A stretch of DNA of 64,000 nt, taken from contig JALQBC010000006.1 in NCBI GenBank assembly GCA_023375675.1, forward strand, positions 310,001 to 374,000. The letters run 5' to 3'. Made by a program: the position numbers and the translations under genes. Of this stretch, positions 9,834 through 21,154 are shown piece after piece; within the stretch, counting starts at the first letter, position 1, and the number at the start of each line of letters is the position of its first letter. The notes beneath the pieces were generated by a model. The model was not told where the DNA came from, did no database searches, and saw only the letters and a list, made by a program, of their open reading frames with translations. The stretch is from Cytospora piceicola. Taxonomy: Eukaryota; Ascomycota; Sordariomycetes; Diaporthales; Cytosporaceae.

Positions 9834-12223
9834 ATGACGACTCAGGACAGCCACCAACGCTCGTCAGTGATATCCAAATTACCGTTTTTTGGTCAACGGG
9901 CAACCAGTGGTGCGAATGCCTCCAGAAAGGATTCCGATGAAGAGGGTCTGCGAGCGCCTCGCAAAACACCCAAGTGGAGTTTCGGAGTTCTGAACGACCC
10001 AGATACGATCGAAGTCCCAGGTAAGCCTTCCCTGGAAATGCAGCCTGATCAAGACTCTAATATGCTATAGGATCCGTGCTGCTTCTCTCTGGCCACAGGA
10101 ACGAGCCCCTCGGACTGCGTAACGCCCCAGCAAGGACGTCCCACTCTTCCATCCCGGCCGGCGTTGTCCAGGAAGCGCCGCCCAGGGTGGAGAGGGCAGC
10201 GGACGAGAAGAAAAAGACTCCGGATGGCCAGATCATCTTGGAGCCGCAGCCCGAAGACTCAGCAAATGATCCCCTCAACTGGCCCAACTGGCTTCGAGAC
10301 TCGGCCTTGATCTCACTTGGGCTGTACTGCATGGTTGGAGGCGGTATGACACCAGTTCTCGCCGCTGGCTTTACCGATGTCGCGGACGAATATGGTGTCT
10401 CGGTCTCGAAGGTGTCCCTGACGACAGGCCTCTACATGTTGGGCTTGGGGATTGGCTCAGTCGTCGCGTCGCCTACTGCCATCTTATACGGCAAGAGGCC
10501 TGTCTACCTGGTCAGCGCCGTACTTTTCGTCGTCACATCTATTTGGTGTGCCGCTTCGCCCAACTTTACCAGTCTCATCCTGGCCCGTATCTTCCAGGGC
10601 GTGTCTGTGAGCCCTGTCGAGTGTCTTCCCTCAGCTACCATCGCTGAAATATTCTTCCTCCACGAGAGGGCCTTCCGAATCGGCATTTACACTTTGTTGC
10701 TCCTCGGTGGAAAGAACTTGGTGCCGCTCGTGAGTGCAGCAGTAATGCAGCGTCTCGGCTGGCGATGGGCATTCTGGTAGGTTTCCCTTTTTTTTGGCGA
10801 ATATTGAGCTTTTATCAGAACAAGTAACTAACGCTTGCGCAAAAGGGTTGTTGCCATGGTTGTGGGATTCTGTGGTGTGTTGCTTTTCGTCTTCGTCCCC
10901 GAAACATTCTGGGACCGAACGCCTCATCAGAAGCCCAAGACCCATTCCAGGCCGAACTTCTTCCGTCGGATTTCCTCCAAGTATGTGAGCTCGAGGCAGA
11001 CCTTGCCACACGACACCGACGCCGAGAAGACCCTTGCTTCTCCCGAGCCGGACAAGCACCACAGGCCACAGAAGGATGTTCGCTTTGCCCCTGGATCCGA
11101 CGCAGAGGCAAGGGGCCAACACGACAGGATATCTGAAGAGGAAGAAGACCGCATTGCTCCTGCGCCTCCAACAGAGGCAACTAATGACCACACGAGGACT
11201 AGCCAGGAATCGAAGAAGTACAGTGTCAACAACGGGAACCTGGACGTGCCGCAGGAAGAAGGCCCTGGAGGTGGAACATCTCCGAATCTCAACATCCCCT
11301 CAGCTGGGAAGGCGTCGCCGACGACTCCTGTCCAGTCCACACCGAATACCGAGATTCCCAGCAGGACATCCTCCCTCCGCAGCTACGTTCCTTGGTCTCC
11401 GAATGACCCAGAGAAACAAGGGCACGAGCAAGCCAACCGCAACCCTTACTCCAGCCACTGGCGCGAGCAAGAAGCGAAGAACTTCGTCCAGCAACTGCGT
11501 CCCTGGCACGGCCGTCTCAACAAAGATAGCTGGCTCAAGGTCATGATCAGGCCCCTCATCCTCTTCAGCTACCCATCCGTACTCTGGTCAGCCGTCGTGT
11601 ATTCTTGCTCTGTCGGTTGGCTGATCGTTCTTTCTGAGTCGGTATCCGTCATTTATCGCCAGGGGTACTATAAATTCAACGCCCTGCAGACAGGGTTGAT
11701 ATACATCTCGCCCTTCATCGGCGGCGTGCTGGGTACAGCGGTAGCAGGCAAGGTCTCAGACATCATCGTCAAGGCGATGTCGAGGCGGAACGGCGGGCTG
11801 TACGAGCCGGAGTTCCGGCTCGTCATGGCCATACCCGTCGCCGTCACCACGATCATCGGCCTCATGGGCTTCGGGTGGAGCGCCCAGGTCCACGACAAGT
11901 GGATCGTGCCGACCGTCTTCTTCGGCATCGTCAGCTTCGGGTGCTCGCTCGGTAGCACGACGTCCATCACGTTCTGTGTCGATTCCTACCGCCAGTACGC
12001 GGGCGAGGCGCTCGTCACGCTCAACTTCAGCAAGAACATCTTCCACGGCCTGGTGTTCAGCCTCTTCTTCACGGGCTGGCTCGAGAGCGACGGCGCCAAG
12101 ATGGTGTTCATCTGGATCGGGGTCATCCAGCTGATCATGCTGACGTTCTCGGTGCCCATGTTTATTTATGGCAAGCGCGCTAGAATGTGGACCGTGAAAC
12201 GGAATCTTATGGAGAAGTTTTAG
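9834..12223 (+). CDS. MFS transporter, DHA1/Hol1-like, with long central loop
   Basis: Exons 9834-10020, 10071-10776 and 10846-12223 splice in phase to 756 aa. After a polar N-terminus (about 135 aa), the family signature DPLNWPNWLRD precedes the first membrane helix. Helices 1-6 follow to about residue 316, with a GxLYGKRPVYL-type loop (here ILYGKRPVYL) between helices 2 and 3 and an RIFQGVSVSPVECLPSAT helix. PETFWDRTPH marks the central cytoplasmic loop, which is very long (about residues 325-525) and rich in Asp/Glu, Ser and Pro. Helices 7-12 resume at WLKVMIRPLILFSYPSVLW and end with VPMFIYGKRAR. This architecture fits plasma-membrane proton antiporters of the fungal Hol1 (polyamine/cation) or drug-efflux type. 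The substrate cannot be read from sequence. Confidence 0.9.
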
Positions 12224-12401
12224 GGTCACTGTGTACACGACGAGGTTCAAAGGAGGGAGGGAGCGAGGCTGGAATATATCACGAGCGTGTGTCTGTCATT
12301 TTCTGGTCCGGAAACAAGCATGGGGTTTTGGCGCTCTTGCAAATGCATAATTTAGATGGGAGTTTGTTGCATGGTCGTGACCTATTGGTATGGTAAGGTC
12401 T
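12224..12401. other. 3' flank of the MFS gene
   Basis: Short untranslated-looking stretch between the MFS stop and the orphan exon. No feature seen. Confidence 0.4.
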
Positions 12402-12578
12402 TTAACGGGCCTTCTTCGTTGTCTTGTGGGGATGATTTTCTCTCAGCATATCTAGCAAGTCTACGCTATACGTCTTAGCATCAGAATCGATACGTTCAAT
12501 CACGGATTCAGATGCTGCAATGAATGCTGTCCTGATGTACTTGTTGCGGCTTTCAATGTGTGAGACTTGGCGGATTGT
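12402..12578 (-). pseudogene. Orphan terminal exon, unknown protein
   Basis: On the minus strand, a clean 58-codon open segment runs from an acceptor-like CTATAG at 12579-12584 to a TAA at 12402. It is preceded about 30 nt upstream by a CGCTAAC branch-point-like motif. The peptide begins TIRQVSHIESRNKYIRTAF and contains SVIERIDSDAKTYSVDLLDM, ending in a basic HKTTKKAR tail. It has balanced, globular-protein-like composition. No preceding exon or start codon was found upstream (12,580-12,890), so this is probably the surviving 3' exon of a lost gene, or the last exon of a very small gene. Family not recognised. Confidence 0.4.
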
Positions 12579-12895
12579 CTATAGAGCTGTGATGAGCTGC
12601 ATGTTAGCGTGTTTGACCACTATAACTTGGACTTTTCACATGGATCTTTCGAAGAGGATTCTATTTACTGGATATTTAATTAAATAAGCTGCATCAGTCC
12701 ACAGAAAGTTGTGATCTCAAGGAAGATTCAGGACTTGTATGAAGGGCGCACCTCACTATAGCCCACAGTGCGACTTCTGACGCTGCCGCCCACTCAGAAT
12801 TTGACTCGGACACCCTCAAGGACGGACCGACCTCGACTTGCGATCCAACGGAACATACCCCCCCCCCCATCTAGAAAGCAAAACAGGAAAGGAGA
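12579..12895. other. Spacer and Elp6 leader
   Basis: Contains the Elp6 leader with a C-homopolymer just before the start codon region (about 12860-12869). No coding segment seen. Confidence 0.4.
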
Positions 12896-14014
12896 ATGGC
12901 GTCCCAGATACCCCCGCTCCTGGAGCCCTACCTCTCGCTCCCGCCAGAGGCCTCGCAGATAGTCCTGACCGGCATCCTCGGCGCCAACACGAACTGGCTC
13001 GTCCTGCGGTCCCTGTACAGCCTGCTCAGGCCCGCCAGGCCACAGCCGCGGGGCGACGGCGCCGCCCCGGCGGGCGAGGACGAGGACGTCAGGGTCCTCC
13101 TCGTGAGCTTCATGAGGGACTATGCCTTCTGGAAGGACGGCGCCGGGAGGCTGGTACGGTTTCCCCCCACCCCCTCCCCCCCCATCTCATCAACCTTGGG
13201 CATTGCAGGGCTTTTACTCACACTGTGCGCACACGCTCAACAGGGTCTCAACCTCGACGCCCTGACGTCCCAGGGCAGGTTCTACTTCGTAGACGGCCTG
13301 AGCAGGCTCTTCCTGGACGGCGCCGCCGCCGGCAGTGCACCGCACCCCGCCGCCGGGCACGGGGGACACGGGCACGTCGAGAGCCCGCGCGTCGCCGACG
13401 TCGCGAGGACGCTGGGCGCCGCCGCCGCGCAGCTGGGGGCGGCGCGGGGCACGGCCGGGAAGGTGGTGCTGGTGCTGGACCAGCCGGACGTGCTGCTCGC
13501 GGCGGCGGCGGCGGAGGAGGACGGGGCTACGGGCACGGCGCTGAGGGACGTGGTCCTTGATCTACGGGAGGTAAGTGTGGTTCCTGGAGGCCAGAACACC
13601 CAGACGTCCCTTCTTTCCGGGGGACAGGCTTGATGGGTCGTGCTTTGCTACACACTGGCCTTACGCACAACGCACCGACCCACGGGCAGTTGGAGGTCAC
13701 CAAGGCTGACATTTGCTACGAAACCACAGAAAGTCCATGCGAGTGTCATCACGCTGTCGGCAGACGAACCCCTGCTGTCCGCGCAGACCACTGCGCTGGA
13801 GAAGGAGCACGCCGCCTTTGTGCTGTCCCTGGCACACGAGGCCGAGGCGGTGCTCAGCTTGAGGCTGCTGGACACCGGGACGGCGAAGGACGTGAGCGGG
13901 GTGGTCAGGATCACTCGTGGCGGAGGTGCGTTGGAGAGGACAATAGAGGAGCATGAATATTTGTACCATGTCGGTGGAGACGGGGGAGTCAAGGTCTTTG
14001 AACGTGGACATTAG
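12896..14014 (+). CDS. ELP6: Elongator complex subunit Elp6
   Basis: Exons 12896-13153, 13244-13570 and 13730-14014 are all phase 0 and give 289 aa. The N-terminus reads IPPLLEPYLSLPPEASQIVL then TGILGANTNWLVLRSLYSLL, a degenerate Walker A region. VLLVSFMRDYAFWKDGAGRL and a LDALTSQGRFYFVDGLSRLF segment follow, and VVLVLDQPDVLLAA is the Walker-B-like strand. The C-terminal exon holds two beta-rich segments (HASVITLSADEPLLSAQ and AVLSLRLLDTGTAKDVSGVV). Elp6 is a RecA-fold protein without ATPase motifs. With Elp4 and Elp5 it forms the hexameric ring of Elongator, which modifies wobble uridines of tRNAs. Exon 2 is extremely GC- and Ala/Gly-rich (an APHPAAGHGGHGH-type insert), probably a surface loop. 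Confidence 0.88.
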
Positions 14015-14535
14015 CCAGCCATAGAGGAGATTCACATCAATTGCAAACGTCGCTCGTCCCCTGCCGTGTTACGTGTCGAAATCTGCGATCGTGTCCCAAT
14101 GTAAGGCTCACTTGAGAACCACCTGGGAAAGACTGTGTCTCGTCTGTCGGGGGCCATCGTCGTCTCCATTAAACCCGTATGTACATGTCCTGAGCTTGTG
14201 AAGGCTGCAACGCCTCAAGGCTTTCTCCCATCACGTTGCGAGGACCGCTCTCGGGGAATCGTGTTCGTCTTGACTGTTGTGACCGTGATCCGGCATAGCC
14301 TTTGCAATTCAGCTATGTAACGAATCTTGACTTCCTGAACGCATCAAAATGCCATATTCTTATGACGACCTGAGACCGAAACCTTTGATCCGTTGCCCGG
14401 AAATCATATAGCACATGTGAATGGTCCGATCGGTCCAGAACTGCGTGTGCATGATTTCCCTGCCCTGTACGCCATTTTGCTCATCATTTCACCGCGTTGT
14501 CTTCAAAACGACTGCCCCGTCTGTCCGTACATCAT
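14015..14535. other. Convergent 3' spacer between Elp6 and eL37
   Basis: About 520 bp between two convergent genes. No motif beyond ordinary 3' flanking sequence. Confidence 0.5.
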
Positions 14536-15149
14536 TTATGCCTTCGCAGGACCGCGGGCGCCCTTGGGCTCGCCAGTCTGGAAGCCGTTCTTGAAGCGCC
14601 GGGAGATGGAGGAGAGGGATCGCATGCGGCCGGTACCGGTGGTCTTTCTGCGCTTGGCCTTCTCGGACCAGTTGTCTGTTTGTCCTGCACGTTAGCAACC
14701 TGTTCCTCTCGTGCCTCCAATGATCGGTGGTGGTTGTGTGCCGCCTCGGAAATCGTCGTCGATGATTGAGGGTTGAGCTCTGTGTGCTTGGTTGGGTTGG
14801 GTGTTCGATCACGTACACTTCCTGGTCTTAGCAGCGGGGTATCCGCAAGAAGCACAGGTGTGCTTCTGGATGTGCAGAGAGCGGCGTCCTGTTTGTTGGA
14901 AAAAAAGTTCCCGGTCAGCCTCATGTCCCTTTGCCCTTGCCCCACTGTCCATGCATTTTCCGTCTCTTCAATTCCACATGGCGCAATTCCTCCTGGGTTG
15001 GTGTTACTGACCACAGCGACGGCACAGAGTGTGCGTCTTGTTGTGACGCTTTCCGAAAGAACTGGTACCCTTCGCTATAGTAATCGTCAGTGACGGTGTT
15101 GTCGAAAAAGATCGAAGTCGTTGTCGTGGTGGAGGGTAGACGAACTCAT
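14536..15149 (-). CDS. RPL37: 60S ribosomal protein eL37
   Basis: Four exons on the minus strand, 15149-15146, 15074-15012, 14888-14817 and 14675-14536, give exactly 92 aa, the family's usual length (about 88-97). The first coding exon is only ATGA, spliced at a GTTCGT donor, so the protein starts [19 protein letters not shown]. The zinc ribbon is CRRC...CASC. Downstream are [39 protein letters not shown] and [15 protein letters not shown]. This small basic protein sits in the large subunit near the polypeptide exit region and binds 5.8S/25S rRNA. The intron-rich 5' end is normal for fungal ribosomal protein genes. Intron 1 (71 nt) has a CACTGAC branch-like site close to its acceptor. Confidence 0.95.
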
Positions 15150-15939
15150 TTTGGCGGTTTATCTCTGGCAAGGAAAGTCAGTTTGGAATTGTCCAGAGGA
15201 ACGATTTGACAATATCTTTCGTCGAAAAAGGGTTTCACATACCGCTGTTGGTAAATACGGGGGGCAATTCTGACGGTATTCTTTCTTTAGTCGTTGACGG
15301 AGTCGCTGGTGCAGCGCGAATGGAAACCTTTTGCTAGGTTTGGTGTGCCCGGTAAAATTATCACTCACGTGACTGGGCTGAAGACTGGATTTTCAGGAAG
15401 GCGTGACGGGTCTGGCCAATTATCGTCCGTAATTTGGGGCCCACTTGAGCACATGTGTCATGCCGCTTTGCGAGGGTTAGGGTCCTGGCTAGCTTAGGCC
15501 CTCCCTCTTAGTCATTGGGTGCGGCGCAAGATCATGTCATGCTCCTCGGCCGTCAATGAATGTAAGAATCCAGGACAGTTTTATGCCATCAATATTAATG
15601 AGCCCGTGGGTGGTTTTCCCATCGCGTTGTTTTCGATACGACTTGACTGCACCGCCGACATGCGGACAGCCCATCCTCATGGGCGGGACGTCCTGTCCGG
15701 AGTATTCGTGAAAACATTGCCAGTGCAGTCGGCAGACATGAAGTACTTGGACATGGAAAACCATCATCCACATTAAGTCTCAATAAGAGAACAGAGTCAT
15801 ATCTCATAGTCAGACTATCTCTGTACCCTCTGTAGTATTGACTTGGCCCAGCCATTGCCCCTGTGGTATTATCCCCCATTATAACTCCATCGCCGTGACT
15901 CCAAACATAAGCATAACGAGAGCTGGCCCCCCAGCATAC
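15150..15939. other. Spacer between eL37 and Sos7
   Basis: Promoter side of eL37 and 3' side of Sos7. No element recognised and no conserved open frame. Confidence 0.45.
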
Positions 15940-16794
15940 TCAATTCTCAATCTGAAGCATCTGCTTCAGCGCCAGCTCCGATGCTCTCAGCCACCTGCCT
16001 CTCTCCTCCAGGTCGTCTTGAATACCGCCCAGCGCCTGTTCCTTCCTCCTCCGCGCCTCCTTCGAAGCGGCCAGGCTGTTCTGCCTCTTCACCTCCAGCG
16101 GCTGTAACTCCGTCTGTAGCCTCTCTATCTCCTTCCTCTTTCGCGGCACCTGCGACCTGAGCTGCTCCAACTGCCGGTCCAGCTCGAGGTTCTGCCTCTT
16201 CTTCTCAGCCACCAGTTCCAGAGTCTTGGTCAGGGGCAGACTTAGGCTCGGGTTCTCCCCAGGCTGCAGCTTCTCCCTCAACTCGGCAATCCTCTCCTCC
16301 AGCCCCGTGATCTTCTTGGGAAGCTCCTTCAGCGTGGTCGTCTCCGTCTGGACGTTCTGGTACTTCTTGCTCAGCTCCTTGCCCTTCGCCTCCAGCTCCT
16401 CCACCATGTCGGCAACCTCCATCTTCAGGGCCTTGAGCTGCCCCTTGGCCGCCACGTTCTGCTTCTCCAGCTCCAGGTTCTCCTGCGGGGTGACGATCAG
16501 GGGCGGCTCGCCGACGATGGCCCGGATGAACTTCTCCTTGGTGACCTGCTCGACGTAGGAGAAGCGAAGTTTTGAGAACAGCTCCTTGTAGTGCGCCAGG
16601 TCGGCCTCCAGGCTCGCCGGCGTGGTGTCCACGGAGGCGTTGGAGACGTCTGAGGTGCGGACATTGTTGGCGTCCTGGGCTGACTGGGGCAAGGCGCTGG
16701 ATATGGGCTCGCTGATCTTGATGATGGATATCTCATGTTTGGCCTGAAGGTCCTCCAGACCACGAAGGACTTTCTCCGCTTTCTGCTCTGCCAT
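15940..16794 (-). CDS. SOS7: Kinetochore protein Sos7
   Basis: Single-exon minus-strand gene of 284 aa. The frame extends upstream of 16794 but has no ATG there, so MAEQKAEKVLRGLEDLQAKH is the chosen start. The N-terminal segment EISIIKISEPISS and the block HYKELFSKLRFSYVEQVTKE followed by KFIRAIVGEPPLIV are characteristic of the Sos7 (budding-yeast Kre28-like) family. From about residue 105 to the C-terminus the sequence is almost continuous coiled coil, rich in Leu/Glu/Lys heptads. Sos7 partners Spc7/Spc105 in the KMN network of the outer kinetochore and supports spindle assembly checkpoint function and chromosome segregation. The call rests on the block motif and architecture. Any coiled-coil protein could look similar in its C-terminal half. 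Confidence 0.75.
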   Translation of the reverse strand: MAEQKAEKVLRGLEDLQAKHEISIIKISEPISSALPQSAQDANNVRTSDVSNASVDTTPASLEADLAHYKELFSKLRFSYVEQVTKEKFIRAIVGEPPLIVTPQENLELEKQNVAAKGQLKALKMEVADMVEELEAKGKELSKKYQNVQTETTTLKELPKKITGLEERIAELREKLQPGENPSLSLPLTKTLELVAEKKRQNLELDRQLEQLRSQVPRKRKEIERLQTELQPLEVKRQNSLAASKEARRRKEQALGGIQDDLEERGRWLRASELALKQMLQIEN

Positions 16795-17279
16795 GGTGAT
16801 ATGTTGCTGGAAAATTGTCCCTAGCCTTGTGTTGAGGGTGTCTATACTGTATGTCCAGTTCCTCTGGAGATACGTACCCCTTAGAGCCTTGATCGGCAAT
16901 TTACTTATTACTGCAGCTTCTACCTTCCGCAATAGTGTATAGGAAGAAAGGATGGAAACGAAAACTGCTCTGAAAGTATCGCCGGGCTCATCCGCAATGA
17001 ACAATCGCGTCTCGAGAACGCGGGCTCTATTTCGTACTTTGTATGTTTACTGCCTAAAGCGGTTAGCGCCGCACGAGCCCCGGGATAGGCGGTTACTGAG
17101 AGTAGATCTGCCGACGTAGATCCGCCATCTCCAGAGAGTCGCCGCTCGTCACTTTCACCATTTGACGTGTTCACCTCCTCCAACAATCTAAATTAACTCG
17201 TTCAACAATTCCATTCTTGTTTCACAACATTCTTAACGATTGTTTTGATTTGTCCGCACGCACGCACGCTTCATCCACC
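16795..17279. promoter_or_regulatory. Divergent promoter region (Sos7 / RS-rich protein)
   Basis: A 485-bp spacer separates two divergently transcribed genes, so both promoters must lie here or overlap. No specific factor site is asserted. A pyrimidine- and CACGCACG-rich leader precedes the right-hand gene. Confidence 0.55.
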
Positions 17280-18495
17280 ATGGGGGACAAAGGCCTGCTC
17301 ACCGATGATTACGTCGCTGATCTCCTGGCAAAAGAGGCAAATGACTGCTCCTTAAAGTATTCCACCATGGGTATGGATGCCTACACATCGACGCCGTCTT
17401 CTTCCAGGTGCGCAACTATTCAATCTCACAGCTCTCTACTACTCTTGGCCAACATGCTTTCACTCCAGGCCCGCGAACAAGGCTAAGCCCAACACACGAT
17501 TCCTGCGAAACATCATCAAGGGCACCGAGCACCACAACAAAACCCTTTTAGCAAAAGAACACGCCGAGGCGCAGGCACGTCTGAGAGAACATGCCACCGC
17601 CGAAGAGGAGAAGCGCCGGAAATACAGGCCCACTGCGGAGGAGATGCGTGGTCGCCAACTGGGCAACATCGCAGCGCTTCTAGGGGGGCAACCCGGTCAG
17701 AAGAGGAAACGCGCCACAGCTGAAGAAGAAGTCCCGGATCTACAGAAGGCTCGAGCTGCGGAGGACGCGCGGAGACTGGCAGATATGGCTGCTGCCCGCC
17801 AGAGACAGCGAGGCAAGGATGGGAGGCGCAAGAGGTCACTGGAGAGATACAGCACCCGCCGGGACGCGGAGGGTGGGAAGAAGGAGCGATCGAGACGAGC
17901 CAATACATCGTCAGACGAAGAAGACCGGGGAGAGGAGGATCGCAGGCGGAGACATCGGTCGAGATCTCCGAAGACCAGTCCCAGAAAGCACCGACATCGA
18001 TCACCTCAAAGGGACCAGAAGAATGGCAAGAACACGGAGGGGCGCTCCGAGCGACCCCAACACCGCAGGCCAGAAGCAGAAGGCAAATCCCCGAGACTTG
18101 CACGGAACGTGGAGAAAGATGCAGATTCAGATCCGCTCGAGGATCTGATTGGTCCTGCGCCTCCTCCGAGAGTACTGCCACGAGGCCGTGGTGCACCCGG
18201 AGGCTCTTCAGGCATGGATAGCAGGTTCTCCTCGGATTACGACCCGAAGTCCGATATGCAGATGGACGACAAGGACGGCCACGACGACTGGGATGAAGCC
18301 CTCGAAGCTCTGCGGGATAGGGCCAAGTTTAAGCAACAGGGTGCGGACAGGTTGCGCGAGGCCGGCTTCACGGAGGAACAGGTCCAGAAATGGGAGAAGG
18401 GTGAGGAGAAGACGATAGAGGACGTGAAGTGGAACAAGGCTGGTGAACGGGAGTGGGATCGAGGCAAGGATGCCGGACAGGAAGACAGCGACTGA
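17280..18495 (+). CDS. Arg/Ser-rich nuclear protein, splicing factor 38B-annotated family
   Basis: Exons 17280-17407 and 17469-18495 give 384 aa, with the start in a CCACCATGG context. The N-terminus GLLTDDYVADLLAKEANDCS...KYSTMGMDAY, then KPNTRFLRNIIKGTEHHNK and a QARLREHATAEEEKRRKYRP region, are conserved in filamentous ascomycetes. About residues 130-230 are basic RS/RR-rich with many nuclear-localisation-like clusters. The acidic and helical C-terminus (DWDEALEALRDRAKFKQQGA, then GFTEEQVQKWEKGEEK) is the second conserved block. Proteins of this layout are commonly annotated as pre-mRNA-splicing factor 38B. I recall that label but see no PRP38 domain proper, so a role in RNA processing is inferred from the RS region only. 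Confidence 0.75.
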
Positions 18496-19120
18496 ATGGG
18501 GGAATCGACGGCTCCCTCTTCTTGGTGGTAGTGATCCTGGATATAAGCATCTCGACATATATATTATGCAAGTACCTTTCGTCCATCATCTATCATGACC
18601 AGTAAGCTGCCCCCGAGCAAGCATAAAGAACCTGCCTTTGGGGTTACCTAGGAACTGTCTACGTATCTTGTTGTGTGTATTCGAGGAAGAGCATTGTTCG
18701 ATTCAGAGCAGAGAGACCAATTGGACTCTGGCCGCGTGCCACAAGCTGTGTTAGCATTTGCGTGTGCTACTTGCCCAGCCGCCTAACAGTATCGTGTACC
18801 GGTACGTACCGATGACCTAGTATGACGTGGTGCTATTATTTGACAATTTGTTGGTCGGAGCATATGAAAGTTGAGGTGGAAGACTGAATGAAGGTCGCGA
18901 CCCGCAGCGCGACAACAAAACAAGATCCACCTGACTCTGCACCTCACATGTGATTCTATGCGATTCGTATAATTTTTTCTGCCTCTCCGGCCCACTCGAC
19001 TTTGATCAACTGAAGGTCGAATCTGCCCGCCGTTGAAGAACCTCCAACCGCAGAACCTACGGAACATACATCCCAAACCTGACCAGAAGAGCTCGCTTCG
19101 CCAGCTCCAACAAAGCCAAC
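18496..19120. other. Spacer between RS-rich protein and phosphotransferase
   Basis: 3' flank followed by the promoter and leader of the phosphotransferase gene. No gene or repeat seen. Confidence 0.45.
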
Positions 19121-20510
19121 ATGGTCTACGTCCGGCAAGAGAAGCTTCCCGGGCTGAAGGAGTACAAGTACTCTGGTATCGACCACTCCCTGGTGTCCAG
19201 ATATGTCATGAAGCCATTCTACACGAAGGTGGTCATCAACATGTTCCCCATGTGGATGGCGCCGAACTTGATCACCCTTACGGGCTTCATGTTCGTCATC
19301 TTCAACTTCTGCACCCTGCTCTGGTTCAACCCGACCCTCGACCAGGATTGCCCGACATGGGTATACTACAGCTGGGCCATTGGCCTGTTCCTGTACCAAA
19401 CATTTGACGCAGTGGATGGTTCGCAAGCGTGAGTAAACTACCGGGGTTTCCTGTTAGTCGTAACAGCCTCGGAAACATGGGACTGATGTGTGTCGTCTTA
19501 TAGACGCCGAACGCGCCAGAGCGGACCGCTCGGAGAACTCTTCGACCACGGTGTTGACGCGCTAAACACCTCCCTCGAGGTCCTGCTCTTTGCAGGATGC
19601 AACAACTTGGGACAAAGCTGGAAGACCGTCGCGGCCCTGTTCTGCTGTACGTCACGAACTTTGTCAAGGGAAACCTAAGACTGGCCATGAAAGTAGGGAC
19701 CAAGCTGACCTCGCAATAGCGCTTCTCACCTTCTACGTCCAGACCTGGGACGAGTACCACACAAAGACCCTCACGCTGGGCATCGTCAGCGGGCCCGTCG
19801 AGGGCATCCTGGTCATCTGCGTCATCTTCGCGGCCACGGGTTTCCTCGGCGGCGGGCACATCTGGACGTACTCGGTGCTCGAGACCCTGGGCGCGCCCAG
19901 GCTGGCCTCGGTCCCGGACCTGTTCTACCAGATGTCCTTCTCCGACCTCTTCATGCTGCAGGGCTTCATCATCCTCTGCTTCAACACGGCCGAGTCGTGC
20001 CGCAACGTCATCAAGGCGCGCCGCGCCCGCGGCGACCGCAGCCGGTACGCCCTCGTCGGCCTGGTGCCCTTCTTCGCCACCTGGGCCCTCATCGTCGCCT
20101 ACCTCCTCCTGCAGCCCAACATCCTGCACAACCACCTCGTCCCCTTCGCCATGTTCTGCGGCATCGTCAACGCCTACTCGGTCGGCCAGATGATCACCGC
20201 CCACCTGGTCAAGCTCGACTTCCCCTACCACAACGTGCTGGCCCTCCCACTGGCCTACGGCGTCGTCGACTCCCTCGGCCCCTGGCTGCAGTACGAGTTC
20301 GGCCGCTCCTGGCTGGGCTGGCCCAGCGCCCTGGGCGACGGCGTCTACCAGGTCGCGTACATGTTCCTCATGCTGGGCATGTCCATCGGTATCTACGGGT
20401 CCTTCGTCGTGGACGTCATCGTTACGATCTGTGACTACCTCGACATCTGGTGTCTCACGATCAAGCACCCCTACGTCGAACCGGGGAGTGACGAGAAGAA
20501 GGTTGAGTAG
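19121..20510 (+). CDS. EPT1: Choline/ethanolaminephosphotransferase
   Basis: Exons 19121-19428, 19504-19646 and 19720-20510 splice in phase to 413 aa, as expected for the family (about 390-420). The complete CDP-alcohol phosphotransferase signature spans the first splice junction: DG at 99-100, AR at 103-104, G113, D117 and D121 (DGx2ARx8Gx3Dx3D). These Asp residues bind the two catalytic metal ions. The N-terminal GLKEYKYSGIDHSLVSRYVM block and at least seven hydrophobic membrane segments follow the eukaryotic CPT1/EPT1 pattern. The enzyme transfers phosphocholine or phosphoethanolamine from the CDP-activated donor to diacylglycerol in the ER/Golgi membrane, the last Kennedy-pathway step. 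Whether it prefers choline or ethanolamine cannot be told from sequence, so the symbol is provisional. Confidence 0.93.
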
Positions 20511-21150
20511 AGAGTGTGTACAATAGAGCGTTGAAGGCGCGCAGCGGAACTAGACGCCGCGTTCGAGAAGGGGCGAGACTGTGGCCCTACGGCGTTAGCC
20601 AAGACGGCGGGTGCGGCATGTAGACCGGGCACCACCAGAGATGAAGGCATGGATGGATGATAGTATGATATGACATGACCGTTTTGGAGGGATGATTATG
20701 CATTTTGTTCTGTATTGACAACGGGGGCATGATGCGTAAATAGAGGACGGACGGCCGGTGCTTCCTGTGGCGGCGTAAAGGGCGCGAAAAAGGGTGCAAT
20801 CGACCGATCTTTGGGTTCGACTTCTGGAGTTCGTCGGGTTCCTGTTGATGTGCGCTTTATTGTGATACATAATACCTACTTGAGTATACCACCTACTATC
20901 ACGGGACACATGCAAGCTTGAGAATGGCCTTGTGGAAAATTCCCAATCGTATCGACGAGGGGTCTTGAGGGCTTAGCATCAAGTACTAGGACCGTATTAC
21001 CCAGGTGGTTGACATGTACAAGCCAAAGTCAAAGGAAATGAACATTCCAGGAGGGACAACGAACGCCGTCACAACCTCGAAGCCCCGACGTAATGATCAA
21101 AAAAAATTGACCAATGCCCCAATTAATATCCAAAAGCAAAAACTCACTCC
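20511..21150. other. Spacer
   Basis: 3' flank of the phosphotransferase gene, leading into the minisatellite. No domain in any frame. Confidence 0.45.
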
Positions 21151-21154
21151 AGAC

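Noticed and set aside
13282..13599. Minus-strand open frame opposite Elp6 exon 2
   Set aside because: It is the mirror of very GC-rich Ala/Gly codons. The plus-strand frame carries the conserved Elp6 motifs.
16795..17004. Upstream extension of Sos7 to 17004
   Set aside because: There is no ATG in that part of the frame. Conserved sequence begins just after the ATG at 16794, so the extension is 5' leader.
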